Part shown: positions 6,356-15,092 of the stretch, piece after piece | Layout of the letters: the number at the start of each line of letters is the position of its first letter | Numbering within the stretch: position 1 is the stretch's first letter | Program-made: the position numbers and the translations under genes | Source of the DNA: Comamonadaceae bacterium | Lineage (GTDB): Bacteria > Pseudomonadota > Gammaproteobacteria > Burkholderiales > Burkholderiaceae_C | Assembly: GCA_947374505.1 (NCBI GenBank) | Contig: CANCCE010000022.1 | Coordinates: forward strand, 1-20,103 | Direction: 5' to 3' | Length of the DNA stretch: 20,103 bases | Notes under the pieces: model-generated | Databases searched by the model: none | What the model was told of the DNA's origin: nothing | What the model saw: only the letters and a program-made list of their open reading frames with translations

Positions 6356-7546
6356 CTAGAGCAATCTGAGGTCACGCGGCGTGGCGCCCGGGAAAATGCT
6401 GTCGAGTTGGCTGGCGCTGAGGCCGTATTGGCGTTGCAGCAAACCACCGAGCACTTCGCGGTAGTCGTTGAGCACGGGAAAGTCCCGATTCTGAAACAGC
6501 GAGGCCTGCTCGATGCGCACCTGTTCGCCGGCTATCTGGTGACCACTGACACTGCCGCCCATGATCCAAAACACCGAGCCATGACCGTGGTCCGTGCCGC
6601 GGTTGCCGTTTTGGCGAAAGGTCCGACCGAATTCACTCATCACCACAACGGTGGTGTCTCGCCAAGCCGGTCCTAACTCTTGCGCGTAAGCGGCGAGGCC
6701 TGAACCCAACTCATTGAAGCGGCTGGCAAGATAGCCCGTGGCGGCACCTTGGTTGATGTGGGTGTCCCAGCCGCCGACGTCCACAAAGCCCAAGTTGTAG
6801 CGGTCTTTCATGAGTTTGGCGATACGCCGAGCTTCCAACTCAAAGCCCTTCGCGCTGATAGCGTTGCGGTTGGCGGCATCCATCTCTGTGGACATTTCGC
6901 GCATCACGTCATCGCGCACGTGAAAGCCGTCGGACACCTGAGCCGCCATGGGGGTGCCTTGGTACATGGACGAAATGATGTTGCTTTGGCGCGCATCGAC
7001 CGAGGGTTTACTCAGCGACCGCAGCGTGGTGTTGGGCACTGGGGCGCTGCCCTGCAGGGTCAGTGGCAAGCGGTCGGTAAAAGCCATCGGCGTGCTGCCG
7101 CTCAGCACGGTGGCCAAGCGGTTCATAAAGCCCGAGCGATAGTTCTTCGGACCATCGAGTGCTTGCCCCAGTTCCATGCTGTCTTGCGTCTCAAAGTGGC
7201 TGCGCGACAGGTTGTGGGTTCCAGCAAAAGGCACAAAGGCCAACTCACCTTTTTGGTAGTACGGAAAGAGCGATTCGCGCAGTACCGGGTGCAGGCCCCA
7301 GTCGGCTGTCAATGGCAATGCGGAGGTCAACTCAGCAGAAGGTTTGGCGATTGAAATATCCGGGCGCGAGGCATAGTAATAGTTGCTGGACACCGGCACC
7401 AGCAGACTGCATGCGTCATACCCGCCCCGCAGAAATACCACCAGCAGGCGCGATTTGACGTGGGTCGCTGCCAGCAGTCGGGTCGACGCAGTCAGGGACA
7501 GTGCGGCCATAGACGCTATGTTGACCAGCGCATCGCGGCGTTGCAT
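6356..7546 (-). CDS. DUF1501-family exported protein
   Basis: 396 residues. The N-terminus MQRRDALVNIASMAALSLTAS has a twin-arginine pair before a hydrophobic stretch, as expected for Tat export of this family. Family landmarks are present: LRGGYD (39-44), GGWDTH (258-263), SEFGRT (304-309) and GTDHGHG (317-323). The last two are the conserved metal-site-like segments of DUF1501, which has been linked to the alkaline phosphatase/sulfatase fold; no activity is established to my knowledge. AAGGA nine bases upstream supports the ATG. It lies 25 nt downstream of DUF1800, the usual partner of this family in many bacteria, so the two probably act together in the envelope. Confidence 0.9.
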   Translation of the reverse strand: MQRRDALVNIASMAALSLTASTRLLAATHVKSRLLVVFLRGGYDACSLLVPVSSNYYYASRPDISIAKPSAELTSALPLTADWGLHPVLRESLFPYYQKGELAFVPFAGTHNLSRSHFETQDSMELGQALDGPKNYRSGFMNRLATVLSGSTPMAFTDRLPLTLQGSAPVPNTTLRSLSKPSVDARQSNIISSMYQGTPMAAQVSDGFHVRDDVMREMSTEMDAANRNAISAKGFELEARRIAKLMKDRYNLGFVDVGGWDTHINQGAATGYLASRFNELGSGLAAYAQELGPAWRDTTVVVMSEFGRTFRQNGNRGTDHGHGSVFWIMGGSVSGHQIAGEQVRIEQASLFQNRDFPVLNDYREVLGGLLQRQYGLSASQLDSIFPGATPRDLRLL

Positions 7547-7571
7547 GTTGGTTTTTCCTTGTTTCGGGCTG

Positions 7572-9134
7572 CTAACGGTACATCAATTCGGGCGACGACA
7601 GCAAGAAGGCGTTCCACTCCTGCTGAGATGTCGCTTGCTCTAGCGCCTGGCGGGTTGCGGGTCCCAGCGTTTTAACAATCGACTGATAGTAAAGCGCATT
7701 GGCCAGTTGCGGAAAGGCCGGGCGTTCCTGTGCTTGAGGACCTTCTGTTCGGAACAAACCCGCATTGCCGGAGGCGATGGTTTTGGCCACTTCAAAGCGC
7801 GTGGTCAGTTGCCCGGGGCTGGCCCAAGCGGCAGATTGCAGCGCGTAGCCGTCGGGTGTGGCGCGGCCATACAAAGGCTCGCCCAGGCGGTTCAACCAGT
7901 TCAGCATGGGCCCCACGTTGCGCACTGTTTTTTCGTCGTAAGCCAGACGTACCGCAGCCACCACGAAGCGCATGGGATCTTTGAATTTTGAATGGTCTGA
8001 TTTTGAAAATTCGGATGATGTGAAGAGCACGTCGAGGGTGCTCGCGATGTCGCCATCGCTGCGCTCGAAAGCCTGAGCCATGGCGTCTACGAGGGGCTGT
8101 GGTGGATCGTCCGTCAGCCAGTAGGTGACGAGTTTTCTGCTGATGAATTTGGCCGTTGAAGGACTTTTTGCCAAGCGGTCCAAGGCTTCTTCCAGTTCAC
8201 CCAAACCTCGGCTGCGCAGGGGCTGACCCAACAGGGTCTTGGTCCCGAAATCATGGCGAGCCGGATTGAATTCGAACAGGCCCCGGCGCACGTAGAAGTT
8301 TTGCAATTCTCTGCGCAGCCCCGGTGTGTTTGTGCTTAAGTTGGTCCCCACGCCGGTCAGCACACGGGCCATTTCTTGAACATCGTTCTGGGTGTAGCCT
8401 GCGTCGACGCCCAGGGTGTGCAGCTCCATCAGTTCACGGGCCAAGTTTTCATTGAGGCGTCCGACTGCGTTTTGTTCGTTGTCCAGGTAGCGCAACATGG
8501 CAGGGTGTTTCACCACGCTCCCCAGCAGATCCCGGAACTTGCCCAGGGCATGCGGGCGAATGGCTGTATTTTCATAGTCGCCCACCATGGCGCGCAGGTT
8601 GCGCTTTCCCTGATGAATGTTGAAGTGGTTGAGCCAAAACCAAGTCATTTGTTCTTGAACTTGGTGCGGTGAATACAGGGCGCGCAACACATGACGCGTG
8701 GCAGCTTCACGGGCCAAGCGGTTCATCTCCATCTGGTAGGCCTGTTGCGCCGCTTTTTTGGCCTCATCATCGGTGATGGCGTTGAGATCCTTGTTGCGCT
8801 GTTCCATGTCCTGGACAAGGTTCACGAGCGGGACTTGAACAATACGCATGCTGTCGATTTGCGCTTGCACTTCAGCAGGCAACTCATTTGCTTGACCCGG
8901 GCGCAATTGCGCCGCTAAAAAAGCTTCACTGCCGATGGTTTGTAAACTCGCCACCGTGCTGGTCGTCGCCCCCCAAGTGAGGCGATTCGCCAGCGCATAG
9001 GCTTGCGCATTCGACAGCGAAGACGTCGATTTCTCTGCAACCGAAGGAACCGCGCACCCTATCAAGAGCGCCAGCGACAGCACTGGCGCCGATCGCCATA
9101 ACGGCCGTGCTTGAGTGAGAGCCGATGAGATCAT
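7572..9134 (-). CDS. DUF1800-family lipoprotein
   Basis: 520 residues. The N-terminus carries a lipobox, LIGC (24-27), so the mature protein is probably lipid-anchored at C27. Family landmarks are RLTWGAT (51-57), WFWLNHF (165-171), and NLARELMELHTLGV (230-243) followed by GYTQNDVQEMARVLTG. The ATG at 9134 has GAGGA about eight bases upstream, inside the end of the preceding AEC permease gene (10-nt gap). DUF1800 and DUF1501 are typically adjacent; their joint function is not known to me. The length is within the family range. Confidence 0.9.
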   Translation of the reverse strand: MISSALTQARPLWRSAPVLSLALLIGCAVPSVAEKSTSSLSNAQAYALANRLTWGATTSTVASLQTIGSEAFLAAQLRPGQANELPAEVQAQIDSMRIVQVPLVNLVQDMEQRNKDLNAITDDEAKKAAQQAYQMEMNRLAREAATRHVLRALYSPHQVQEQMTWFWLNHFNIHQGKRNLRAMVGDYENTAIRPHALGKFRDLLGSVVKHPAMLRYLDNEQNAVGRLNENLARELMELHTLGVDAGYTQNDVQEMARVLTGVGTNLSTNTPGLRRELQNFYVRRGLFEFNPARHDFGTKTLLGQPLRSRGLGELEEALDRLAKSPSTAKFISRKLVTYWLTDDPPQPLVDAMAQAFERSDGDIASTLDVLFTSSEFSKSDHSKFKDPMRFVVAAVRLAYDEKTVRNVGPMLNWLNRLGEPLYGRATPDGYALQSAAWASPGQLTTRFEVAKTIASGNAGLFRTEGPQAQERPAFPQLANALYYQSIVKTLGPATRQALEQATSQQEWNAFLLSSPELMYR

Positions 9135-9144
9135 TGGGATGTCC

Positions 9145-10065
9145 TCAAGCCATCACTGCCAGCGTGACCAAGGAGATCACAGTCGAATAACCAACGGCCC
9201 GGGCAATGGTCGCTACGTTGACCTTGTACTGCACTGCAAGGACAAAGGGCATCAAGCCGCAAGGCCCCGCAGACACCAGCAGGGCAGTGCTGGTCCACGC
9301 CGGGTTGGCCAGCGTTGCCGCACTGCTGAACAGCAGCCACGCCAGCAAGGGATGGGCGATGACTTTCAAACCGACAATCGACAGTGCCGTCTTGTCCACG
9401 TGGCGGCTAGCCGTTGCCGTCAAGATGATGCCCAGCGCAAAAAGCGCTATGGGTGAGGCTGCTGCGCTGACAAAGTGGGTAAAGGTGTTGATGCCATCGT
9501 GCAGCTGGATGCCCAGCAGGTTGACCAGTAAGCCCGCTGCAATGGCGAGCAGCAGGGGGTGTTTGATCAGCAGCGCGAGGACCTTGCCCCCTGAGTGAGC
9601 ACCTGGCGCGCTGAGTTCGAGCGCCACAATGGTGAGGGCAAAAATCAGCACTGTGTCGACGACGATGATGGCCGCGATAGGCGCGCTGGCGGCATCGCCG
9701 TACAAGACACGTGCCATCGGCAGCACGAAAAAGACGTGGTTGACAAAGCAAGCCGTCATGCCGAGCAGCATGGCTTCACGCCACTCGCGGTGAAATACGT
9801 AGCGTGCCAGCGCTGTGCCTGCTGCATAGATGAGCATTTCCGAGCCGAAATAAAGCAGCAACACTTGCCACTCAAACTCGGCCAGTGATGCGTTGGTCAG
9901 CAAGGAAAAAGTCAGCGTCGGGGCGCCGATGTAAAACACGAAGCGGTTCAGACTGCTGGCCGCGTTGGTGTCAAAAATGCCACGCCGCGTGAACAGCATC
10001 CCCACCCCCAAGATCGCAAAGATGGGGAGAACGGGATTGAAAAAAACTTGCAGTGCGGAAGGCAT
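9145..10065 (-). CDS. AEC-family permease (auxin efflux carrier/malonate-type)
   Basis: 306 residues, almost entirely hydrophobic, with about ten predicted membrane segments in two halves separated by a polar loop near residues 150-165. The opening FNPVLPIFAILGVGMLFTRRG and the LNRFVFYIGAPTLTFSLL segment match the AEC permease family (PF03547), which exports or imports small carboxylates or similar solutes by secondary transport. No ribosome site lies directly before the ATG; the three CGATGAGG repeats just upstream each contain GAGG. It lies 51 nt after hflC and 10 nt before DUF1800, and is probably co-transcribed with both. The substrate is unknown. Confidence 0.88.
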   Translation of the reverse strand: MPSALQVFFNPVLPIFAILGVGMLFTRRGIFDTNAASSLNRFVFYIGAPTLTFSLLTNASLAEFEWQVLLLYFGSEMLIYAAGTALARYVFHREWREAMLLGMTACFVNHVFFVLPMARVLYGDAASAPIAAIIVVDTVLIFALTIVALELSAPGAHSGGKVLALLIKHPLLLAIAAGLLVNLLGIQLHDGINTFTHFVSAAASPIALFALGIILTATASRHVDKTALSIVGLKVIAHPLLAWLLFSSAATLANPAWTSTALLVSAGPCGLMPFVLAVQYKVNVATIARAVGYSTVISLVTLAVMA

Positions 10066-10091
10066 GAGGCTGAGTCTAATCGCTACTCTGG

Positions 10092-10115
10092 CCTCATCGC
10101 CTCATCGCCTCATCG
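10092..10115. repeat. Three perfect tandem octamers between hflC and the AEC gene
   Basis: CCTCATCG occurs three times in a row on the plus strand (CGATGAGG on the minus strand), directly after the hflC stop. Each unit carries GAGG and an ATG, so copy number changes could alter translation of the AEC gene (inference). Confidence 0.6.
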
Positions 10116-10116
10116 C

Positions 10117-11076
10117 TCACTTGCGGGTAAGACTGGACTCTTTCAGAAAGCGGTAGTAGTCGCTGTCGGTGGTCAAGATCATCACCGCGTTTTTGTTTTG
10201 AGCTTCTTTGTAGGCCTCCAGGGTCCGAGAGAATGCGTAAAACTCCGGGTCTTTGTTGTAAGCATCGCCGTAAACGCGTGCCGCCTTGGCGTCGGCTTTG
10301 CCGCGAATTTGCTGAACCTGGCGGTACGCATTGGAGCGGATCTGACTCAGTTCCTTTTCCATGGTGCCGAGGATTTCAGCGCTCTGGCCTTCGCCTTCAG
10401 AACGAAACTCAGCGGCGATGCGTTTGCGTTCTGAAATCATCCTTGAATAGACGCGTTCTCTCACGCTTTCAATGTAGTCGAGGCGCCGGATGCGCACATC
10501 CACCAGCTCGATCCCATACTGCGGCATGATTTTCTGGGCTTCGGTCAGGATGTTGCGGGTGATTTCTTCGCGGCCACGTGTGATCTTGAGGGCTAATTGC
10601 GCCTTAGCCTCGGGTGTCACTTCCGCCAGAACTTCCCCTTCGGGCACTTCCCAGGAAGCGCTGCGGACCAACTCCACCAGTTCGCTTTGCGAGACTTGGT
10701 CCCGCACCACCGAATCAATGATGTCGTCCAAGCGGGAGCGGGCACCTGCCTCCGAGGCGACGCTTTCGAGAAAGGTCGTGGCATCGGCGATGCGCCAGCG
10801 TGCTGTCGTGTCGATCCAGATGAACTCGCGCCCTTTGGTCGGGATTTGATTGGGGTCGCCGTCCCACACCAGCAGGCGCCGGTCAAAGCGGCGCACATCT
10901 TGAATCAAGGGAATCTTGACGTGCAGTCCAGCCTCGGTGACGGGTGTGCCAACCGGGCGTCCGAATTGGACGATCACCGCTTGCTCGCCTTCTTCCAAGG
11001 TATAGAACGTGCCAGAGAAGGCGATGACGATGACCAGGAGAAAGAGGCCAAATCCGATACTTGTTTTTTTCATCAT
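10117..11076 (-). CDS. hflC: HflC-like SPFH/prohibitin-family protein
   Basis: 319 residues. One N-terminal membrane helix (about 6-23) is followed by a periplasmic SPFH domain starting TLEEGEQAVIVQFGRPVG, with the HflC-like GLHVKIPLIQDVRRFDRRLL. A long helical region with RERVYSRMISERKRIAAEFRSEGEGQSAEI comes next, and the C-terminal end DAYNKDPEFYAFSRTLEAYKE is characteristic of HflC. In E. coli, HflK and HflC form a cage around the protease FtsH. Its start overlaps the hflK stop (ATGA), so translation is coupled; a second ATG follows immediately. From memory, the sequence differs from the usual betaproteobacterial HflC that sits near hflX, so this may be an accessory copy. Confidence 0.88.
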   Translation of the reverse strand: MMKKTSIGFGLFLLVIVIAFSGTFYTLEEGEQAVIVQFGRPVGTPVTEAGLHVKIPLIQDVRRFDRRLLVWDGDPNQIPTKGREFIWIDTTARWRIADATTFLESVASEAGARSRLDDIIDSVVRDQVSQSELVELVRSASWEVPEGEVLAEVTPEAKAQLALKITRGREEITRNILTEAQKIMPQYGIELVDVRIRRLDYIESVRERVYSRMISERKRIAAEFRSEGEGQSAEILGTMEKELSQIRSNAYRQVQQIRGKADAKAARVYGDAYNKDPEFYAFSRTLEAYKEAQNKNAVMILTTDSDYYRFLKESSLTRK

Positions 11077-12119
11077 GGCTGGGTTGACCTTGGGTTCGTG
11101 GCTGCGGGCTGAGCCGTTGGCGTGGTCCGCAGCGCGCTGTCCATGTTCAACATGGGCAACATGGCTTGTTGCTCGCTATCGACAATGTAGAGCGCTTTGG
11201 CACTTGGCAAAATGCTGCCCATGGCTTCCAGGTAAAGGCGCTTGCGTGTGACTTCGGGTGACTTTTTGTAGTCAGCAAGAATGGCCGTGAAGCGGCTGGC
11301 TTCGCCTTCAGCGCGGTTGACGCGCTCGACCGCATAGCCTTCGGCTTCGGTGACGCTTTGGATAGCCTCGCCGCGGGCCCGTGGGATTTGCTGGTTGGCT
11401 TTTTCTTGCGCTTGGTTGATGGTTCGCTCCCGGTCTTGGCGTGCCTCGTTGACTTCATTGAAGGCGGGCTTGACGGGATCCGGCGGCGTCACATCTTGCA
11501 GTTCCACCGTGACCAAGCGAACGCCCGTGCCGTAATCCGTCAGAATTTTCTGCATTTCTTCTTTGACCTGAACCGAGATGGCGACCCGTCCAACGGTCAG
11601 CACATCGCTGCCAAGCCGGTTGCCCACGACTTGGCGCATGACGGCCTCGGCGGTGTCGCGGATGGCCTGCCGGGACTCGCGCACTTGGAACAAATACTTG
11701 GTCGGGTCTTCAATACGGTATTGCACGATCCATTGCACATCGATGACATTCAGGTCACCACTCAGCATCAGCGAGACATTTTTGAAGGGGTTTTCATTGG
11801 CCGCGTACTGGGTCCGCCCGCCGTCTAATGACGTCGTCATGAAACCGAATTCTTCTTTCAGCACCCGCGCTGTAGGCACCATGCGGACTTCTTCGATGCC
11901 GTTGGGGAACTTGAAGTGCAGGCCTGGCTCAACGGTGCGGTTGACCGCACCAAAACGCTGAATGATGCCAGTCTCTTCAGGCTGCACCGTGAACCAGCTC
12001 GTGAAGGCAAAGTACAGCAGCAGCAGACCTCCGATCATCATGGCGATGGTTTTTGCATCGAGCGCTGAGGCGCGCTTTCGGATTTCTTGGACAACATCCT
12101 CGGGGTCATAAGCGGCCAT
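11073..12119 (-). CDS. hflK: HflK-like SPFH-family protein
   Basis: 348 residues from the ATG at 12119, which has AAAGGA seven bases upstream. An in-frame ATG at 12206 would add 29 residues, but has no ribosome site and the extension is not HflK-like. One membrane helix (about 24-42) is followed by FTVQPEETGIIQRFGAVNRTVEPGLHFKFPNGIE, the HflK start of the SPFH domain. Then come VQWIVQYRIEDPTKYLF and the helical part with NEARQDRERTINQAQEKANQQIPRARGEA. The Gly/Pro-rich N-terminal tail of canonical HflK is absent, and the protein is shorter than usual. It forms a coupled pair with hflC. The membrane complex role with FtsH is inferred from the family. Confidence 0.85.
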   Translation of the reverse strand: MAAYDPEDVVQEIRKRASALDAKTIAMMIGGLLLLYFAFTSWFTVQPEETGIIQRFGAVNRTVEPGLHFKFPNGIEEVRMVPTARVLKEEFGFMTTSLDGGRTQYAANENPFKNVSLMLSGDLNVIDVQWIVQYRIEDPTKYLFQVRESRQAIRDTAEAVMRQVVGNRLGSDVLTVGRVAISVQVKEEMQKILTDYGTGVRLVTVELQDVTPPDPVKPAFNEVNEARQDRERTINQAQEKANQQIPRARGEAIQSVTEAEGYAVERVNRAEGEASRFTAILADYKKSPEVTRKRLYLEAMGSILPSAKALYIVDSEQQAMLPMLNMDSALRTTPTAQPAATNPRSTQP

Positions 12120-12468
12120 GTTTTTTCCTTTCGGTTGGGCGTGAAATGCCACACGGCACGGCCGTGAAGCATCAGAGGTTGGCATTGAAGACGGGTCGCG
12201 CCGCATTCTTGTTGATGCAAAGGCGCTGTAGCGACCCGCTAAGCGTGATGACGCGGATAGCGGGTGGCGGTTGTTCCTGACCGCGCGGGTTGCTGGGGGC
12301 TTGTGTCAATGAGCGTGCGTGTCAAACGCAGCGTCGAGAAGATAGACCGAATTTCATTCTAGTCACAGAAAGGCCGCACAGGACCCTGCCAAGGGGCTTG
12401 GCATCTATTCGTTACAACTTAGTGCGCGCCAAGCTCGTCAATAGGCGCCGGCGCTTGGATGTGTGGCT
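12120..12468. other. Gene-free region upstream of hflK
   Basis: 349 nt between the hflK start and the end of the Bug gene. No plausible gene or tRNA. On the minus strand it must hold the hflK promoter: two TTGACA hexamers occur at about 12302-12327, but neither has a clear -10 at 17 nt. A 17-bp palindrome lies at 12387-12403 and a GC-rich palindrome (GGCGCCGGCGC) near 12446. No classical T-run terminator for the Bug operon was seen. Confidence 0.5.
12387..12403. promoter_or_regulatory. Palindrome TGCCAAG-GGG-CTTGGCA
   Basis: A perfect 7-bp inverted repeat around GGG. It lacks a T-run on either strand, so an operator or a processing/Rho-associated hairpin is as likely as a terminator. Confidence 0.3.
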
Positions 12469-13491
12469 CTATTCCGGCAAGACACCGATCTCTTTGGTGA
12501 TCAGGGCCCATCGCTGATGTTCGCTTTTGAGGAAAGCCCCGACCTGGTCTGGCGACATCCCTGTTTCTGGCAGCGGGCCGGCGGCGGTGATTTTGGCGGC
12601 GATCTCGCGGTCAGCCGTCGCCGCGTTGAATTCCCGGTTCATCCGTTCAATCACTGACTTCGGCGTTCCGGTCGGCGCAACCAGCGCAAACCAACCACTC
12701 ATGTCAAAGCCGGGGAAGGTTTCTGCCAAGGCGGGCACCTGTTCCCACCCGGGCACGCGCGTGGCGGTGGTGACAGCGATCATGCGCAGGCGGCCTTGGC
12801 GCACCAACTGTGCGGTGGAGGCAATGTCTGCCACCACGGCGTCAATGTGTCCACCGATGGCATCTTGCACCGCCACGCTCACCGAGGCGTAAGACGCCAA
12901 GTTGAACTCGGCTTTGGAGCGGGCATTCAAAAAGCGCGCGATCATGCCGCTGAAAGTTCGAGGGCCCTCGTTGCCCAAAGAAACTTTGCCTGCGCTGGCT
13001 TTGGCATGTGCCAGTAAATCTTGCAAATTCTGGAATGGAGATTCTGTGCGCACCAACACGGCAAAGGGGCTCTTGCCGACAAACGCGACAGGCACAAAGT
13101 CCTTCTGTGGGTCGTAAGGCATCGACTTGAACAAGTAAGCGTTGGTCACCAGCGCCGCCGTGGTGGCGAAGTAATAGGTGTTGCCATCGGCCGCGGCACG
13201 CGCGGCTGCTTGCGCACCGATGACGTTCTGGCCGCCGGGTTTGTTGTCCATGATCACCGCTTGGCCGAGGGACTTGGCCATGCGCTCGCCGATGATGCGG
13301 GCCACGTTGTCGGGGCCTGAACCGGCAGGTTGCGACAACACAAAGCGGATCGGTTTGTCCGGCCAGGTTTGTGCTTGGACGGTTGATGCCTGCAGGGTTG
13401 GAAACGCGGCCAAGGCCGTCGTCGCTTTGAGTAGTTTTCTGCGTGTCAAGGCTGATGTGACGGCGGTCGAAGGTGCTGTTAAATTTTTCAT
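12469..13491 (-). CDS. Bug/TctC-family periplasmic solute-binding protein, Tat signal
   Basis: 340 residues. The N-terminus carries LTRRKLLKATTALAAF, a twin-arginine signal, with likely cleavage after VQAQ (about residue 41). The mature part follows the family plan: WPDKPIRFVLSQPAGSGPDNVARI, then MDNKPGGQNVIGAQAAA. AGGAG about six bases before the ATG supports the start. It is the last gene of the catabolic operon, 17 nt after the FAD hydroxylase, so it probably delivers an aromatic acid or related carboxylate to the pathway (inference from position). No membrane subunits of a TTT transporter are nearby. Confidence 0.9.
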   Translation of the reverse strand: MKNLTAPSTAVTSALTRRKLLKATTALAAFPTLQASTVQAQTWPDKPIRFVLSQPAGSGPDNVARIIGERMAKSLGQAVIMDNKPGGQNVIGAQAAARAAADGNTYYFATTAALVTNAYLFKSMPYDPQKDFVPVAFVGKSPFAVLVRTESPFQNLQDLLAHAKASAGKVSLGNEGPRTFSGMIARFLNARSKAEFNLASYASVSVAVQDAIGGHIDAVVADIASTAQLVRQGRLRMIAVTTATRVPGWEQVPALAETFPGFDMSGWFALVAPTGTPKSVIERMNREFNAATADREIAAKITAAGPLPETGMSPDQVGAFLKSEHQRWALITKEIGVLPE

Positions 13492-13508
13492 TTTTGTCTC
13501 CTCGGTTG

Positions 13509-15092
13509 TTAATTCGGTACAGTTTCAAGCAAGGTGTCGAGTGCGTTGAGTTGCTCGCTCAGTTCGCCCGGATTTTGGCAAACGCCATAGACGTAATGGT
13601 CTGGTCGCACGATGGCTGCAACGGTGTTGTTCTCAGCAAACCATTTTTCGAGCAGGCCGTCCGCCTCTGTCAGCTCTGGCGTGCCAAGTTGCACAACCCC
13701 CTCCGTCAAGCTGTTCGATGCAGACGCCGCTTGGCGCATGGCCTGACTGGCATGAGCGGCCAAAACAATGCGCCACCCCGACCCCACGGCATCGTCCATG
13801 CGTTGGCGCTGGCCGCTGGCCGTCACCAGCCAGGGCTGTGGAAACAGCGTGCCACGCTTCGGGTGTTGACGAGCGCTGAGCAGACCGTCTTGCAGCGGTG
13901 GTTGCACGTCTTGGCGCGGCACGGGTTTGACCACACCATCACTCTCTTCCAGCAAGTGAGCGTCACGAGCGCGCGCCTTGTTCACATCGCGCTCACCGAT
14001 GATTTTTCCGATCGCCTTGATGCGGGTGGTGAGCGCCGTCACGTGGCCCTTGCGCTCCGGGGTGTAGCTGTCGAGCAAGCGGTCAGGCGCTGCGCCTTTC
14101 AGCACCGCGGCTAGCTTCCAGCACAGGTTGCTGACGTCGCGCAGCCCTTGGCACATGCCTTGCCCGAGGAAGGGCGGTTGCTGGTGGGCCGCATCACCGG
14201 CAATGAAGGCGTGTCCCTTGCGCCAGTCTTCGGCCACCAAGGCGTGGAAGCGGTAGCTGGCTTGGCGCCAGAGCTCGCCGTCTGCGGGGCTGATCCACGG
14301 CGCCAACAACTTCCAGGTGCCCTCCGGTGTGGCGAGTTGCTCGGGGTCTTCCCCCGGGTTGATGGAAATTTCCCAGCGCCGGTGACGTCCGGGGCCGATC
14401 ACCATCGTGGCGGGCCGCTCTGGATGGCAGTACTGCACGCTGGTGACCGGCAGTTTGGACAAACCTTGCTCGTTGACCAGCACGTCCACGACCAGCCAAG
14501 GCTCGTCAAAACCGAGGTCCTCCAGTGCGATGCCTGCCAAGGTGCGGACGGTGCTGCTGGCGCCGTCGCAGCCGATCAGATAGCGCGCGCGAACCGTCGA
14601 CGGATGGCCTTTGTCGTCTTGTAATTCAAGCCTCACGCCGCTCTCGTCTTGCGACAAATTGAGCAGTTGCTGACCCAGTGCAATAGTGACCGACGGAAAA
14701 CTCGCCGCATGCGCGCGCAAGATGCGCTCCACCGGTGGCTGCGTGAACACGACTGAAGGCGTGTGCGCCAGCGGAAAGGGTTCGGCCACCGTCGACATGC
14801 GTTTGATCACCTGGCCATCAACACCGTAAAAAACAGAGTCAGTGAAGGGCTCTAAATAGGGTTTGATCTGTTCAAAGACCCCCATGTTTTGAAACAGCCG
14901 CGTGATCTCGTGGTCCAGTGCAATCGCGCGCGGCTTGTCGTAAACACCATGCGCACGGTCGCAGACAAACGTGCGAATGCCGCGCGCGCCTAGCAAGCCG
15001 GCCGCAACAGCACCGCTGGGGCCGAAGCCCACAATCGCAACGTCATAAGCGACGTCGTCGGCCGCCGTTTCATGGAGAACGCCAGTGGTCAT
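13509..15092 (-). CDS. MhpA-like FAD-dependent aromatic hydroxylase
   Basis: 527 residues, a class A flavoprotein monooxygenase that uses FAD, NAD(P)H and O2 to hydroxylate phenolic rings. Visible motifs are the dinucleotide fold GFGPSG (22-27), the DG motif YLIGCDGASSTVR (171-183), and the GD motif GDAAHQQPPFLGQG (299-312) with the following CQGLRDVSNLCWKL. Overall layout and the PPFLGQGMCQGLRD segment resemble 3-(3-hydroxyphenyl)propionate hydroxylase (MhpA), which is slightly longer. The true substrate may differ. The start overlaps the stop of the FAH-family gene (ATGA), and no good ribosome site is seen, so translation is probably coupled. It makes the catechol-type substrate for the extradiol dioxygenase encoded in the same operon (inference). 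Confidence 0.88.
   Translation of the reverse strand: MTTGVLHETAADDVAYDVAIVGFGPSGAVAAGLLGARGIRTFVCDRAHGVYDKPRAIALDHEITRLFQNMGVFEQIKPYLEPFTDSVFYGVDGQVIKRMSTVAEPFPLAHTPSVVFTQPPVERILRAHAASFPSVTIALGQQLLNLSQDESGVRLELQDDKGHPSTVRARYLIGCDGASSTVRTLAGIALEDLGFDEPWLVVDVLVNEQGLSKLPVTSVQYCHPERPATMVIGPGRHRRWEISINPGEDPEQLATPEGTWKLLAPWISPADGELWRQASYRFHALVAEDWRKGHAFIAGDAAHQQPPFLGQGMCQGLRDVSNLCWKLAAVLKGAAPDRLLDSYTPERKGHVTALTTRIKAIGKIIGERDVNKARARDAHLLEESDGVVKPVPRQDVQPPLQDGLLSARQHPKRGTLFPQPWLVTASGQRQRMDDAVGSGWRIVLAAHASQAMRQAASASNSLTEGVVQLGTPELTEADGLLEKWFAENNTVAAIVRPDHYVYGVCQNPGELSEQLNALDTLLETVPN

Noticed and set aside
6749..7354. Plus-strand open frame of 201 codons
   Set aside because: It is antisense to the DUF1501 gene, whose family motifs are intact. 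Its His/Ala/Gln-rich product is typical of a GC-rich shadow frame.
12120..12206. N-terminal extension of HflK to an ATG at 12206
   Set aside because: The added 29 residues are not HflK-like and lack a ribosome site. The ATG at 12119 has AAAGGA at good spacing.
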